Source: G963668345 sp965226215
GTDB lineage: Bacteria > Acidobacteriota > Terriglobia > Bryobacterales > UBA6623
Direction: 5' to 3'
Assembly: GCA_965226215.1 (NCBI GenBank)
Contig: CBDDCH010000001.1
Span: forward strand, 744,001 to 808,000
DNA: 64,000 nucleotides
Shown: positions 33,117 through 42,171 of the stretch, piece by piece
Layout: every line of letters starts with the position of its first letter
How positions within the stretch are numbered: position 1 is the stretch's first letter
Notes under the pieces: model-generated
What the model was told of the DNA's origin: nothing
The model's input: only the letters and a program-made list of their open reading frames with translations
Databases searched by the model: none
Position numbers and translations under genes: made by a program

Positions 33117-34604
33117 ATGTCTGGTATGCTTGCGAATCCCTGGTACCGCAACACGGTCGTTTTTGTCCTCGTGTGTCTCTTGTTGCCGCCGGCGGGCTTG
33201 ATCATGCTCTGGATGCGCGCGCAAACCGGGTTGCTACGAAGATTGTTTGTTTCCTTCGCTCTGGTTGTTCTCAGTATTGCGCATCTGTTCGCTTTTTATG
33301 GACTACGGGCGGAGTTTGCCGGCAGCGGGATGCGCCCAATCTTCACGTTTCACAACCCCGAATCGCACTATGACGCCATGGAGCGTGACCGCAAGCTTGA
33401 AGGTGGCGTCGTGAAGGCGGCAAGCGTGGCGGGGGGCTCGGGGAGCGTCTACTGGACGGACTTTCGGGGACCCAACCGCGATGGCCACTACGACCAGCAA
33501 CCGATTCGGACCGATTGGCCATCGGACGGCCCGCCTGAGCTGTGGCGCATCAAGGTCGGCGGCGGCTACGCGTCTGTCGTGATCGCCGAGGGACGCATCT
33601 TTACGATTGAGCAGCGACGTGGTCAGGAAGTCGTGGCGGCATACTCGTTGGACTCCGGAAAAGAGCTGTGGACGCACGGGGGGACCGCGTTCTTCCGGGA
33701 AAGCTTGGGGGGAGACGGCCCCAGGGCAACTCCGACGTGGAACGACGGCAAAGTCTACGCGCTCGGGGGTGAAGGAGAGCTGCGCTGCCTGGACGCCACA
33801 ACGGGCGAGCTGATCTGGAAGCACGACATCCTTAAGGAGAATGATGCCGACAATCTCGTTTGGGGCATGTCCGCCTCCGTGCTCGTGGTTGACAGCAAGG
33901 TCATCGCGCTGCCTGGCGGGACAAACGACAATTCGATCGTGGCCTACGACAAGCTGACGGGTGAGGTTTTGTGGAAGTCATTGAGTGACGCGCAAGCCTA
34001 CACCGCCCCCATGCTGGTTACGCTGGCCGGAGAGCGGCAGGTTTTGATCGTGAGCGCGGAGCGGATGATGGGCGTTTCGGTGGAAGACGGCGCTCTGTTG
34101 TGGGAGTATCCCTGGGTTACTTACATGGACATCAATGCGTCCCAACCGGTGGTCGTCGACGAAGAGCATGTTTTCATTTCCGCTGCTTACGGTCACGGCG
34201 CGGCGCTCGTCAGGGTTACCGGAACGAACGATGGCTTTCAGGCGGATGAGGTTTGGCGAAGCAATCGCATGAAGAACAAGTTCAATAGCTCGGTCCTGTA
34301 CGAGGGCTATGTCTATGGACTGGACGAGGCAATTTTGGCCTGTGTGGACCTTCGCACGGGCGAACTCAAATGGAAGGGCGGCCGTTACGGATTCGGACAG
34401 GTGCTGCTGGCCGGAGGTCACTTGATTGTTCTCACTGAAAATGGAGATTTGGTCCTCGTGAAGGCGACGCCCGAAACCCATCAAGAGGTAGCGCGTTTTT
34501 CGGCCTTGAGCGGCAAGACATGGAATCATCCCGCCCTTGCTGACGGTAGGCTGATTGTCCGCAACCAGACCGAGATGGCTTGCTACGATGTGTCGGGGTC
34601 GTAG
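33117..34604 (+). CDS. PQQ-like beta-propeller repeat protein, membrane anchored
   Basis: A 495-residue protein. Two N-terminal membrane helices (about 13-32 and 42-62) are followed by an exported beta-propeller of the PQQ/BamB type. It begins YWTDFRGPNRDGHYDQQPI, a common opening of these propellers, and has repeated blades such as AYSLDSGKELWTHGG, CLDATTGELIWKHDI, AYDKLTGEVLWKS and CVDLRTGELKWKGG. No dehydrogenase active site is recognised, so it is probably a binding or scaffold protein rather than a quinoprotein enzyme. Confidence 0.82.
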   Translation: MSGMLANPWYRNTVVFVLVCLLLPPAGLIMLWMRAQTGLLRRLFVSFALVVLSIAHLFAFYGLRAEFAGSGMRPIFTFHNPESHYDAMERDRKLEGGVVKAASVAGGSGSVYWTDFRGPNRDGHYDQQPIRTDWPSDGPPELWRIKVGGGYASVVIAEGRIFTIEQRRGQEVVAAYSLDSGKELWTHGGTAFFRESLGGDGPRATPTWNDGKVYALGGEGELRCLDATTGELIWKHDILKENDADNLVWGMSASVLVVDSKVIALPGGTNDNSIVAYDKLTGEVLWKSLSDAQAYTAPMLVTLAGERQVLIVSAERMMGVSVEDGALLWEYPWVTYMDINASQPVVVDEEHVFISAAYGHGAALVRVTGTNDGFQADEVWRSNRMKNKFNSSVLYEGYVYGLDEAILACVDLRTGELKWKGGRYGFGQVLLAGGHLIVLTENGDLVLVKATPETHQEVARFSALSGKTWNHPALADGRLIVRNQTEMACYDVSGS

Positions 34605-34643
34605 GGGACCTAGGCCGCGCCCAAGGTGCGGTGACGTTCTTTA

Positions 34644-34674
34644 CCGAGCCGCGAGCGTGAGCGAGCGGTCCAGG
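34644..34674. repeat. 31-bp dispersed module (reverse of the CTGGACCGCTC repeat)
   Basis: CCGAGCCGCGAGCGTGAGCG then AGCGGTCCAGG. Reverse complement copies are at 1857-1886 and 41394-41423 inside the CTAG-bounded elements, and a partial copy is at 40661-40680. It lies between the propeller gene and ubiD. Confidence 0.55.
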
Positions 34675-34740
34675 TATGTGGCGCGGCAGTCGTCGAGGCT
34701 GATTCAACCGCACTAGCCAACAACCAGTCCTAAAACTACC

Positions 34741-36192
34741 ATGGCCTACTCCGATCTTCGCCAATTCATTCAGGTGCTCGAGAAAAACGGCGAGCTCAAG
34801 CGAGTGTCCGCCGAGGTCGACCCGATTCTAGAAATCACCGAGGTGGCGGACCGGGCTGTGAAAAGCGGCGGGCCGGCGCTGCTGTTTGAAAAGCCGAAAG
34901 GGTACGACATCCCGGTGCTCATCAACGCCTTCGCCGGGATGAGGAAGATGGAGTTGGCGCTCCAGGTGGACTCGGTGGAAAGTATCGCCGCCCGGATCGC
35001 CGAGTACCTGGAGATGAAAACCCCGCAAGGGATGCTCGGCAAGCTGAAGATGCTGCCGAAGCTGGTCGAGATGGGGTCGTTTTTTCCGCGCGAGGTGAAA
35101 ACCGGCCCGGTCAAGGAAGTCATCCGCAAGGACGATTTTTCGCTGTTTGACTACCCCATCTTGAAATGCTGGCCGCAAGACGGAGGGCGCTTCATCACTC
35201 TGCCGCTGGTTTTTTCCCGCAACCCGGTGACGGGGAAGCGCAACGTCGGTATCTATCGCTTGCAGATTTTCGACGAGCGGACGACAGCGATGCACTGGCA
35301 GACACACAAGCAGGGCGCCGAGCACTACCGCCGGGCGCTGGCCGAGGGGAAAGAAGCACGAATGGAAGTAGCGGTCGCTGTCGGCTCCGATCCGGCGACG
35401 ATGTTTTCCGGGATCTTGCCGCTGCCGCCCGACCTCGACGAGATGCTGTTCGCGGGCTTTTTGCGGTCAAAGCCGGTCGAGCTGGTGAAGTGTGAAACGG
35501 TCGATCTCGAAGTGCCCGCCAATGCTGAGATTGTGTTGGAAGGCTACGTCACGCTCGGCGAGCTGCGCACGGAAGGTCCATTCGGCGACCACACCGGCTT
35601 TTATTCGCTGGAAGACGAGTTTCCTGTTTTCCATGTGACGTGCATCACTCAGCGCAAGGACCCGATCTACGCGACCACGATTGTCGGCCCACCGCCGATG
35701 GAAGACTATTACATGGGCAAGACCATCGAGCGCGTGTTTTTGCCGCTGATGCGGCTGCAGTTACCCGAGGTTGTGGACATGTGCATGCCGGCGGAGGGAA
35801 TTTTCCACAACTTGATGATTGTGTCAATGCGCAAGTCATACCCACTGCACGCGCGCAAGGTCATGAGCGCCATCTGGGGCTTGGGTCAGGCGATGTTCAC
35901 CAAATGCATTGTCGTTGTGGACCACGATGTCAATGTCCAGGATCTAAGAGAAGTTACCTGGAAGGCCCTGAACAACATCGACCCGGAACGCGACATCCAA
36001 TTCGTGATGGGCCCGGTCGACCAGCTCGACCATTCCAGCCGCCTGCCCAACTATGGTTCGAAGATGGGCATCGACGCCACCCGAAAGTGGAAGGAAGAGG
36101 GGTTCACACGTCCTTGGCCCGATTTGATCGAGATGGACGAGAAAACCAAGAAGCGAGTGGATGCAATCTGGGACCAGTTGGGAATCGGGTGA
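34741..36192 (+). CDS. ubiD: UbiD-family (prenylated-FMN) decarboxylase
   Basis: A 483-residue decarboxylase that uses prenylated FMN to remove a carboxyl group from an aromatic or unsaturated acid, typically in quinone synthesis. FSRNPVTGKRNVGIYRLQ and EGPFGDHTGFYSLEDEFPVF are the cofactor and active-site regions. Given menC in the window, a menaquinone-related or other aromatic substrate is possible; no ubiX is present here to guide assignment. Normal length. Confidence 0.88.
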   Translation: MAYSDLRQFIQVLEKNGELKRVSAEVDPILEITEVADRAVKSGGPALLFEKPKGYDIPVLINAFAGMRKMELALQVDSVESIAARIAEYLEMKTPQGMLGKLKMLPKLVEMGSFFPREVKTGPVKEVIRKDDFSLFDYPILKCWPQDGGRFITLPLVFSRNPVTGKRNVGIYRLQIFDERTTAMHWQTHKQGAEHYRRALAEGKEARMEVAVAVGSDPATMFSGILPLPPDLDEMLFAGFLRSKPVELVKCETVDLEVPANAEIVLEGYVTLGELRTEGPFGDHTGFYSLEDEFPVFHVTCITQRKDPIYATTIVGPPPMEDYYMGKTIERVFLPLMRLQLPEVVDMCMPAEGIFHNLMIVSMRKSYPLHARKVMSAIWGLGQAMFTKCIVVVDHDVNVQDLREVTWKALNNIDPERDIQFVMGPVDQLDHSSRLPNYGSKMGIDATRKWKEEGFTRPWPDLIEMDEKTKKRVDAIWDQLGIG

Positions 36193-36318
36193 GTGAGTTT
36201 TCCAAAGCATCTTTCTTCATCGTGCCGCTTGGTTTCGCCGAGTTCCGTGACATTTGATTATGAGGTGGGGAGCAAGGCTAACCAGACAGAAGCGTCCTTC
36301 CACCAGAAGTCGGAGAAA

Positions 36319-37326
36319 CTAAAACTCACCCACATGCTGCACTTCTTCTTCGACATCGAAGCCATAGCACTCGCGGACGCGGCGTTTTAGCTCAGAGATT
36401 AGGCCTCGCAGTTGGGAGGCCGTCCCATTGCCGGTGTTGTAGATCAGGTTGGCGTGGTAGGAAGCGATCTCGATCCCGCCGCGGCGCATGCCTTTGGCGC
36501 CCACTTGTTCGAGAAAGTAGGCGGCGGGAACCTTGCCTTCGCGAGTGACTTGTTTGGGCACCTGGGCTCTTACGTCTTCCGGCAGGTCCTTGAGGTGCAA
36601 GTTCTTAAAAATACTGCCGGCGCAGCGCATGGTGGGCGGAAATTTTTCGTCCCGGATGGCAGTAATCTCGTCGGCTCTTTTTCGCAATTCGCCGGCGTCC
36701 GCGCGATCGAGCTTCAGCCGACACTGGAAGATGACCCAGGCTTTGTGGCTCTTGAAGACGCTCCCGCGGTATTCAAACTTGCAGCCGGCATTGTCGATCT
36801 CGCGGATCTCGCTTCCGTCGAAGAACTTCACTTGTTCTACTCTCTCGGAGATCGAATGGCCGTAGGCGCCTGCGTTTCCGTAGACGGCCGCTCCGACGGA
36901 GCCGGGAATGCGGGCCAGCGTTTCAAGCCCCTTCAGGCCGGCCTCGATCGTGAAATCGACCAGCGCTTGCAGTGACGCGCCGGCATCAGCAATCACCTGA
37001 TTGCCGTCAAGTGTGAGATTATCGGCCACGAAACGCAGGATCAGGCCCCGGAATCCCTCATCGGAAACAATGACGTTGCTGCCATCGCCCAGGATGTAGT
37101 AGGCGAACTGTTGCCGGCGGCAAAGCTCGACCGCCGCGGCGAAAGCGTCGGGGCTTAAGGTTTCGGCGAACAGGTCGGCCGCGCCGCCGATGCCGAAGCG
37201 GGTGTAGCGGCGAAGTTCGACTGCCTCTCGGACCTCCAGGGCGGGAATCTCGCGAAGGGCATTTAGGGCCCTAGTCGAAGACTCGGAGCGACTCGCGGAA
37301 GGGAGCGCGTCAGAAGGAATAGACAT
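36319..37326 (-). CDS. murB: UDP-N-acetylenolpyruvoylglucosamine reductase
   Basis: A 335-residue FAD enzyme that reduces UDP-GlcNAc-enolpyruvate to UDP-MurNAc for peptidoglycan. YILGDGSNVIVSDEGF and RIPGSVGAAVYGNAGAYG bind FAD. CAGSIFKN holds the proton-donor region, and GMRRGGIEIASYHANLIYNT is the C-terminal substrate region. ATG 37326 (MSIPSD) was chosen. No other mur genes are adjacent. Confidence 0.93.
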   Translation of the reverse strand: MSIPSDALPSASRSESSTRALNALREIPALEVREAVELRRYTRFGIGGAADLFAETLSPDAFAAAVELCRRQQFAYYILGDGSNVIVSDEGFRGLILRFVADNLTLDGNQVIADAGASLQALVDFTIEAGLKGLETLARIPGSVGAAVYGNAGAYGHSISERVEQVKFFDGSEIREIDNAGCKFEYRGSVFKSHKAWVIFQCRLKLDRADAGELRKRADEITAIRDEKFPPTMRCAGSIFKNLHLKDLPEDVRAQVPKQVTREGKVPAAYFLEQVGAKGMRRGGIEIASYHANLIYNTGNGTASQLRGLISELKRRVRECYGFDVEEEVQHVGEF

Positions 37327-37422
37327 CAGCGAACAGGGTGAATGCTTATGGGCAAGTCTAATTGTAAGACAGCCTTGGATGGGCGATTCGCCAACTCTGT
37401 ACACTACACGTTACAGAACGCC

Positions 37423-38376
37423 ATGGGCAGACGAACCGTTCTGAGTGTCCTTGTTTCATTTCTCCTGGCGACCACGCTTTCGTGCCGGAGAACCGGCCGA
37501 AGAGTCATCGGCGTTGTGCCCAAAGGGACGAACTCCATGTTTTGGCGGTCCGTGCAAGCGGGGGTGCTCGCCGCCGGACGGGATTTCGACGTAGAGATTC
37601 AGTGGAACGGCCCGACGAAGGAGACCGACTTTTCGCGGCAGATTCAGATCGTCGAGTCTATGATCAACGGGCGAGTCGATGGGATCGTGCTCTCGCCCAC
37701 CGAGAGGATTGCTTTAGTGGGTGTAGTCGAGCGAGCGGCGGATCTGGGCATCCCTGTAACCATCCTCGATTCGAAAGTCGAGACAGATAGGTACGTATCC
37801 TTTGTTGCCACCAACAACTACGAGGCCGGTTTGTCGGGCGCCCGGCGCGTTAGTGAGCTCCTGGGGGGAACCGGGAGGGTGGCAGTAATACGAGATGTTC
37901 CTGGCGCCTCCTCGACCGGGGAGCGAGAAAGAGCCTTTGAGGCAGCGCTGCGGGAAGAGTACACCGGCCTCGAGATCGTAGCCGAACAGTTCGCCATGGC
38001 CGATCGGGCTCGCGCCTTGGCCGTTGCGGAAACCATCCTGACGGCACACCCTGACCTGGATGGATTTTTCTGCTCGGGAGAGGAAGCGACGTTGGGGGCC
38101 GCGCGGGCAGTGCGGGGCCGTGGATTAGTGGGCAAAGTAAAGCTGGTGGGATTTGACGCCAGCCCCGGTCTGCAGCAGGGTCTTCGAGACGGGGTCATCG
38201 ACGCGCTGCTCATACAGGATACGTTCCGCATCGGCTATCTCGGCGTAGAGACCGTCGTCCGAAAACTAAACGGTGAAACACCGGAAAGGTTGATTCATTT
38301 CCCGGCTCGCATCATTACCGCAGCCGACCTCGACGATCCAACGGTGCGCAAGCTCGTGGACGGCAATCTCGAGTAG
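37423..38376 (+). CDS. sugar-type ABC transporter substrate-binding lipoprotein
   Basis: A 317-residue periplasmic binding protein of the RbsB type. A lipoprotein signal (VSFLLATTLSC) is followed by RRVIGVVPKGTNSMFWRSVQ, RVDGIVLSPTE, VSFVATNNYEAG and KVKLVGFDASPG, the conserved hinge and ligand segments. ATG 37423 gives the proper signal. No permease or ATPase gene lies nearby, so it is an orphan binding protein in this window, perhaps used in sensing or with a distant transporter. Confidence 0.88.
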   Translation: MGRRTVLSVLVSFLLATTLSCRRTGRRVIGVVPKGTNSMFWRSVQAGVLAAGRDFDVEIQWNGPTKETDFSRQIQIVESMINGRVDGIVLSPTERIALVGVVERAADLGIPVTILDSKVETDRYVSFVATNNYEAGLSGARRVSELLGGTGRVAVIRDVPGASSTGERERAFEAALREEYTGLEIVAEQFAMADRARALAVAETILTAHPDLDGFFCSGEEATLGAARAVRGRGLVGKVKLVGFDASPGLQQGLRDGVIDALLIQDTFRIGYLGVETVVRKLNGETPERLIHFPARIITAADLDDPTVRKLVDGNLE

Positions 38377-38409
38377 TTGGTTAGAAGATCCCCTTCCCGC
38401 GCAGGATCG

Positions 38410-38937
38410 TTAGTAGAAAAGATACTTGCGCCAGGCCTCCTGGTGGTGTCCCAGTTGGCGCATCAGGTTGCGGCTGGTGTGGAGATTGAAAGGCTGAGGG
38501 TGTCGCACGAGGCCCATTCCGGCCTCCGCAGGTAGGCGGTCTCCCTTGCGGTTATTACAGCACCGGCAGCAACTGACGAGGTTTTCCCAAGTGCTTTTGC
38601 CGCCGCGCGAGCGCGGTACGACGTGGTCCAGCGTCAAATCGCTCGCCGAGTGGATCCTGCCGCAGTACTGGCAGGTCTGACGGTCCCGGACAAGGATGTT
38701 CTTTCGAGAAAGGGCGCGTGTCTGGCGGGGTATACGGCGATATTCGAGCAGGCGAATCACCGAAGGTACGGCAAGGACCCTGGTGGGCGAATGGACTTCA
38801 TGATTGCTGCGCTCCTCTTCCGCCGCAACTCCTTTCAGCAAAAGGATGAGCGCCCGGCGAGCGCCGCAAACATTGATTGGCTCGTAGGTGGCGTTGAGCA
38901 CAAGGACAGGGATTCGCAGGGCGCTGCCGTTTACCAC
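38410..38937 (-). CDS. HNH endonuclease domain protein
   Basis: A 175-residue protein with a C-terminal HNH motif: CQYCG, then LTLDHVVPRSRGGKSTWENL, then CCRCCNNRKGD. The Asp-His pair, the Asn and paired zinc cysteines are in place. The N-terminal part (PVLVLNATYEPINVCGARRA) is typical of a widespread housekeeping HNH group rather than of mobile introns. It overlaps the 5' end of the preceding comF by 7 bp. Confidence 0.88.
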   Translation of the reverse strand: MVNGSALRIPVLVLNATYEPINVCGARRALILLLKGVAAEEERSNHEVHSPTRVLAVPSVIRLLEYRRIPRQTRALSRKNILVRDRQTCQYCGRIHSASDLTLDHVVPRSRGGKSTWENLVSCCRCCNNRKGDRLPAEAGMGLVRHPQPFNLHTSRNLMRQLGHHQEAWRKYLFY

Positions 38938-39671
38938 GTTCCCTCCGCGCGGCTTTGAGGGAAAGAGACGTTCCTCCGCCCTACCTTCGCGTCAACCAAT
39001 CTGCGTTTCGCTCGGGCAAGCGTTAGGCTACCTACGTATCGCGCCCCGGCAGCCTTCAACACTCGAGCGCACGCATCCAGCGTCGCTCCTGTGGTCATGA
39101 CGTCATCAACCAAAAGCACACGCCGGCCTTTGATGCAAGCGGCGTCCGCGGCAGCGAACGCTCCCCGTACGTTTTCCCGCCGCTGACGGTGGGACAGGCC
39201 TGCTTGCGGCGGGGTCGAGCGAACACGCCGAAGCCCGCCTGGCCGGCAGGGAATCCCGACCAGGTGCGACAATTCCCTGGCCAGCAACTCCGCCTGATTG
39301 AACTCGCGACTCCATCGCCGCGAGCGATGTAGCGGTACGGGGACAACCAACCCAACGGTCCCTACTCTGGGCGCAACCGGCGCCATTTTCGCAGCCAGCG
39401 CCTTTGCCAGCGGCCTCATTCCATCGTACTTGAGGAGGTGGATAAGGCGGCGCAGGTCTCCTTCATACGCCCCGAAGCTGCGCGCTACGTCGAATGCCGG
39501 GGGCGCAAGCCGGCAAAGTCCACACAGATGGTCGCCGCTCGCCGGGAGGTTCGCTTCAAACGGCAGGCCGCAGCGAGAGCAGAAAGACTCCGCCTCCAGT
39601 GGGACGAGCGCGGACAGGCATTCGGGGCAAACCGGAGCCGGTGTAAACCCGGTAAGAGCCCGCTCGCACAA
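38931..39671 (-). CDS. comF: ComF-family phosphoribosyltransferase-like protein
   Basis: A protein of about 246 residues. The N-terminal zinc ribbon has CERAL, CPECL, CSRCGLPF and CGLC. The C-terminal phosphoribosyltransferase domain has VLLVDDVMTTGATLDACARV, the PRPP-binding loop. It is related to ComF of DNA uptake and of primosome and repair function. The listed start is TTG 39671, but the same frame continues upstream with LIEPLFPVFFPDECRLC, which supplies the first zinc cysteine. The true start is therefore probably upstream, within 39674-39780, at a non-standard codon. Confidence 0.85.
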   Translation of the reverse strand: MCERALTGFTPAPVCPECLSALVPLEAESFCSRCGLPFEANLPASGDHLCGLCRLAPPAFDVARSFGAYEGDLRRLIHLLKYDGMRPLAKALAAKMAPVAPRVGTVGLVVPVPLHRSRRWSREFNQAELLARELSHLVGIPCRPGGLRRVRSTPPQAGLSHRQRRENVRGAFAAADAACIKGRRVLLVDDVMTTGATLDACARVLKAAGARYVGSLTLARAKRRLVDAKVGRRNVSFPQSRAEGTW

Positions 39672-39781
39672 TCGGCATTCGTCAGGAAAGAAGACAGGAA
39701 AAAGCGGCTCGATCAGGCCGCGGAGCGACCCGATCGGAAACCGCCTGATGCTCGCGGAAATGGAACCACTACTCGAGAAGA

Positions 39782-40171
39782 CTAACCTCGCTCACCCTGT
39801 TCCGGTCCTTCGTCGTTACTGAATTCGGTTTGCTCCTCTGCCTCTTGACAGCTACGACAGTACCGCGCCCAGGGTACCGCGTCCAGCCGTTTACGGTCAA
39901 TGGCCTCGCCGCACGACTGGCACAAGCCGAAGTCTTTCGAGGGAATGCGTTCCAACGCCTCCCGGACAAGCTGAAGATGAAGACGCTCGGTGTCGCTCTG
40001 ATGGGAGAAAAGCTCCTTGGCGTAGGAGTTTACTGCTTTCTCGGCAGCGTCTTCGGGAGAAGTGCCCTCGGCCCTACGAATGGCCTCAGCGGTGCGAGAC
40101 AGCAGCGCCTGCGCGTCGTGGTGCTCCTGCTCCAGCCGCTGACGATATTTCTTCAGACGGGTTTTTCCCAT
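39782..40171 (-). CDS. TraR/DksA-family zinc finger protein
   Basis: A 129-residue protein with an N-terminal coiled coil and a C-terminal four-cysteine finger: Cys84/Cys87 (LCQSCG) and Cys105/Cys108 (YCRSCQ). Proteins of this family bind the RNA polymerase secondary channel. The DXXDXA tip of true DksA is not evident, so a DksA-like role in the stringent response is uncertain. First gene of a short minus-strand set with comF and HNH. Confidence 0.85.
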   Translation of the reverse strand: MGKTRLKKYRQRLEQEHHDAQALLSRTAEAIRRAEGTSPEDAAEKAVNSYAKELFSHQSDTERLHLQLVREALERIPSKDFGLCQSCGEAIDRKRLDAVPWARYCRSCQEAEEQTEFSNDEGPEQGERG

Positions 40172-40667
40172 CGGGCAATCCGCGGCCCGCTAGCGCTGAG
40201 AGACTGAAACACAGCCTGTTACGAGCCTCCTATTATGGTAAAGGTCGGCTTTCAACACTGTCAACTGAACTGCCTGCCCGCTCGGTATCCCGGCTTACTG
40301 AACTTCGCAGGCGTTGTACGTGTAAGTGGGACCGGTAGGCCAGGCTAGCCCGGGCTAACCCAGGGCGAACTCGGGCGAACCCTAGGCTAGCTCGCCCACC
40401 TTACAAGCGGGCAATGATGGGGATCGTTCGGCCTCTGGCATACTCCTTTTCTTGGCTTAGGGATGTAGGTCTAAGTGATTGACATATATTGGCTTATATG
40501 CAAATTGGGTTTGTTTGGTAATTTTCTTAATTCGGGGTGGCCTCCGCGGCCGAAAAAAAGCCATCGGAAGGGCCCGCGCCCTGACGGGCACGGCTCTGTC
40601 CGGTTCTCGCCGCGGGTCCGTTCCACGATGGTGTTGGGGCGGCCTCGCCTCTGGACCGCTCGCTCAC

Positions 40668-40785
40668 GGGTCTGTGAAAAAACCTTGGGACAGTCAACTG
40701 CGGCTCAAAACGCCGTTGATTCTAAGTGACTTCCGGGACGCCGCTTGTGACAGTCCCCGGTTTTTTCACAGACCCGTGAGCGAGC
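40668..40785. repeat. 118-bp hairpin element with 27-bp perfect terminal inverted repeats
   Basis: Positions 40668-40694 are the exact reverse complement of 40759-40785 (GCTCGCTCACGGGTCTGTG and onward). Inside are GGGACAGTCAACTGCGGC and GCCGCTTGTGACAGTCCCC, the same inner arms as the hairpins at 2029-2139 and 54630-54737. Confidence 0.8.
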
Positions 40786-41345
40786 TGCTCGGTGTTCGAC
40801 GCACTGGGATATCACGGACAGGGTCCCCGGCTAAGTTGGGCGGCGAACGATTGGCTTCGAGTCGAGCCGGGAACCATGCCCATCCGCCATCGTGGTTTCC
40901 CTTTTGCCGGCGAAACGGCAGAAAGAGCCGCAGGTCTGAGTCAAAAGACGGCCCGGGCGAGTGGTACGGGACGAGTATCGCAGCCTGGGCGACGGTTTGG
41001 TAGCTGAGCAGGGCGCGATAGCCATGCCCTGGTTGATGGTTAAGTCTTCTGAATTGTGAGGCATAGAAGTTTTGCATAACTGCCCGGGGATCGGCGGTGG
41101 CAGTGGGTGGCAGGAACAGAAAAATTTTCTCTCCCTGGTTTGCGTATTTGGGCCCCGTACCAGAATGCGGCAGGGATTGGGGGTTAGAAGGGATCCAGGG
41201 GCCTATGTCGTTGAAATGAGGAGGAGAAAAGATCGCAAAAAGACGTGACCGGGGTTGGGGGGAGGTGGTGAAAAGGGCCGGCGAGGCCAGATTTTCGGTG
41301 CCAAAATCGTGCCGTAGCGCAAGGAAAACGCCCTGGAGAGTGGTG

Positions 41346-41524
41346 CTAGTGCTTAGTTCCATAAGTTGACGATCGTTTATAGGCCGACAATCTCTGGACC
41401 GCTCCCTCACGGGCGCGGCTCGGAAGGCTCTGCGAACAAACCACTTCCGGGCCGGATGGACGATCGGTACACTCCTTGGGAAAGGGGCTTTTTAAATACG
41501 CGAACTTTTGCAATCAAGCACTAG
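41346..41524. repeat. 179-bp CTAG-bounded element, copy 2
   Basis: It starts CTAGTGCTT and ends AAGCACTAG and is homologous along its length to 1810-1987, with scattered substitutions. The inner arms are less perfect than in copy 1 (AAGTTGACG against CGCGAACTT). Confidence 0.75.
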
Positions 41525-41712
41525 GAGCGCGAGCGATAGTGGCCTGGCCGGGTTCACGTTTAGCACGGGGGTGACTAGCGCCGAGTTGCACAACGGCAGC
41601 CGCCAGCTGAGGGGTGGAGGAGTATCAGCGGCCGCGGAGCCGAACTGCCCACAAGCGTCGAGACGAGTCTCGACGCAGCACACTGAGAGTGTGCACCACA
41701 AAAGAAAAGGCC

Positions 41713-41778
41713 GCGGATCTGGCGGGCGGGGCACTGATCGTGGGAAAGGGAAGCGAGATCCCGCCCGCCTAGATCCGC
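41713..41778. repeat. inverted repeat, 18-19-bp arms
   Basis: GCGGATCTGGCGGGCGGG (41713-41730) pairs with CCCGCCCGCCTAGATCCGC (41760-41778) with one bulge. A short palindromic element in the repeat-rich gap. Confidence 0.5.
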
Positions 41779-41824
41779 GCTACGGGCTTCTATCTGGAGC
41801 CACCGAGCCGCTGATAAAGCCGCG

Positions 41825-41880
41825 CAACAAACGCATGCAGCCGACGCGCCGGGCGCTCGGCTGATGCGCCAGTCATTAGC
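41825..41880. other. attC-like imperfect hairpin
   Basis: AACAAACGCATGCAGCCGAC then CGCC-GGGCG then CTCGGCTGATGCG folds as a stem CGCAT/ATGCG and CAGCCGA/TCGGCTG with one extrahelical G on the left arm, the layout of integron attC sites. One frame reads NKRMQPTRRA, a peptide often mis-annotated from such sites. The outer boxes are degenerate (GCGCAAC on the left, no clean GTTRRRY on the right), and no integrase is in the window. Confidence 0.35.
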
Positions 41881-42171
41881 CAGCGCCGCTGCTTGCCAAC
41901 AGAAACGGCGTGTCGCAATCTTTTGGGGAAGGCAACATACAGACAAGAGGGAAACGAGAGCGGTTGCCGGGGCTTGCCTCTTTGAGCCGGGCTTCAAAGA
42001 GATTTACGCGAACTGGTTGATGTTGAAGCCGTCTCGCACAAACTCAATCAGCTGAATTTGAAGAACGAAAGACCCCGAAGCTAACCCGCCAGTGAAAGTC
42101 ACGTGCTGTTTCGGAAAGCAGCGCCGCTGGTGAAACCCGCGGCCCTTGTCAAGCTCGACGGGACTCATTCT

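Larger units (their letters stand above)
40172..42171. other. 2.0-kb stretch without a supported gene, rich in repeats
   Basis: It holds a repetitive tract of GGCTA and GGCGAAC motifs (40340-40400), an AT-rich patch around 40480-40530 shared in part with 1470-1494, a hairpin element (40668-40785), a CTAG-bounded element (41346-41524), an inverted repeat (41713-41778) and an attC-like hairpin (41825-41880). The open frames here overlap the repeats and have no recognisable protein features. Confidence 0.65.

Noticed and set aside
40766..41410. 214-residue minus-strand open frame
   Set aside because: It begins inside one palindromic element and ends inside another, has low-complexity composition and no recognisable motif.
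41508..41997. Overlapping open frames on both strands
   Set aside because: They run through an inverted repeat and the attC-like hairpin; peptides such as NKRMQPTRRA arise from repeats.
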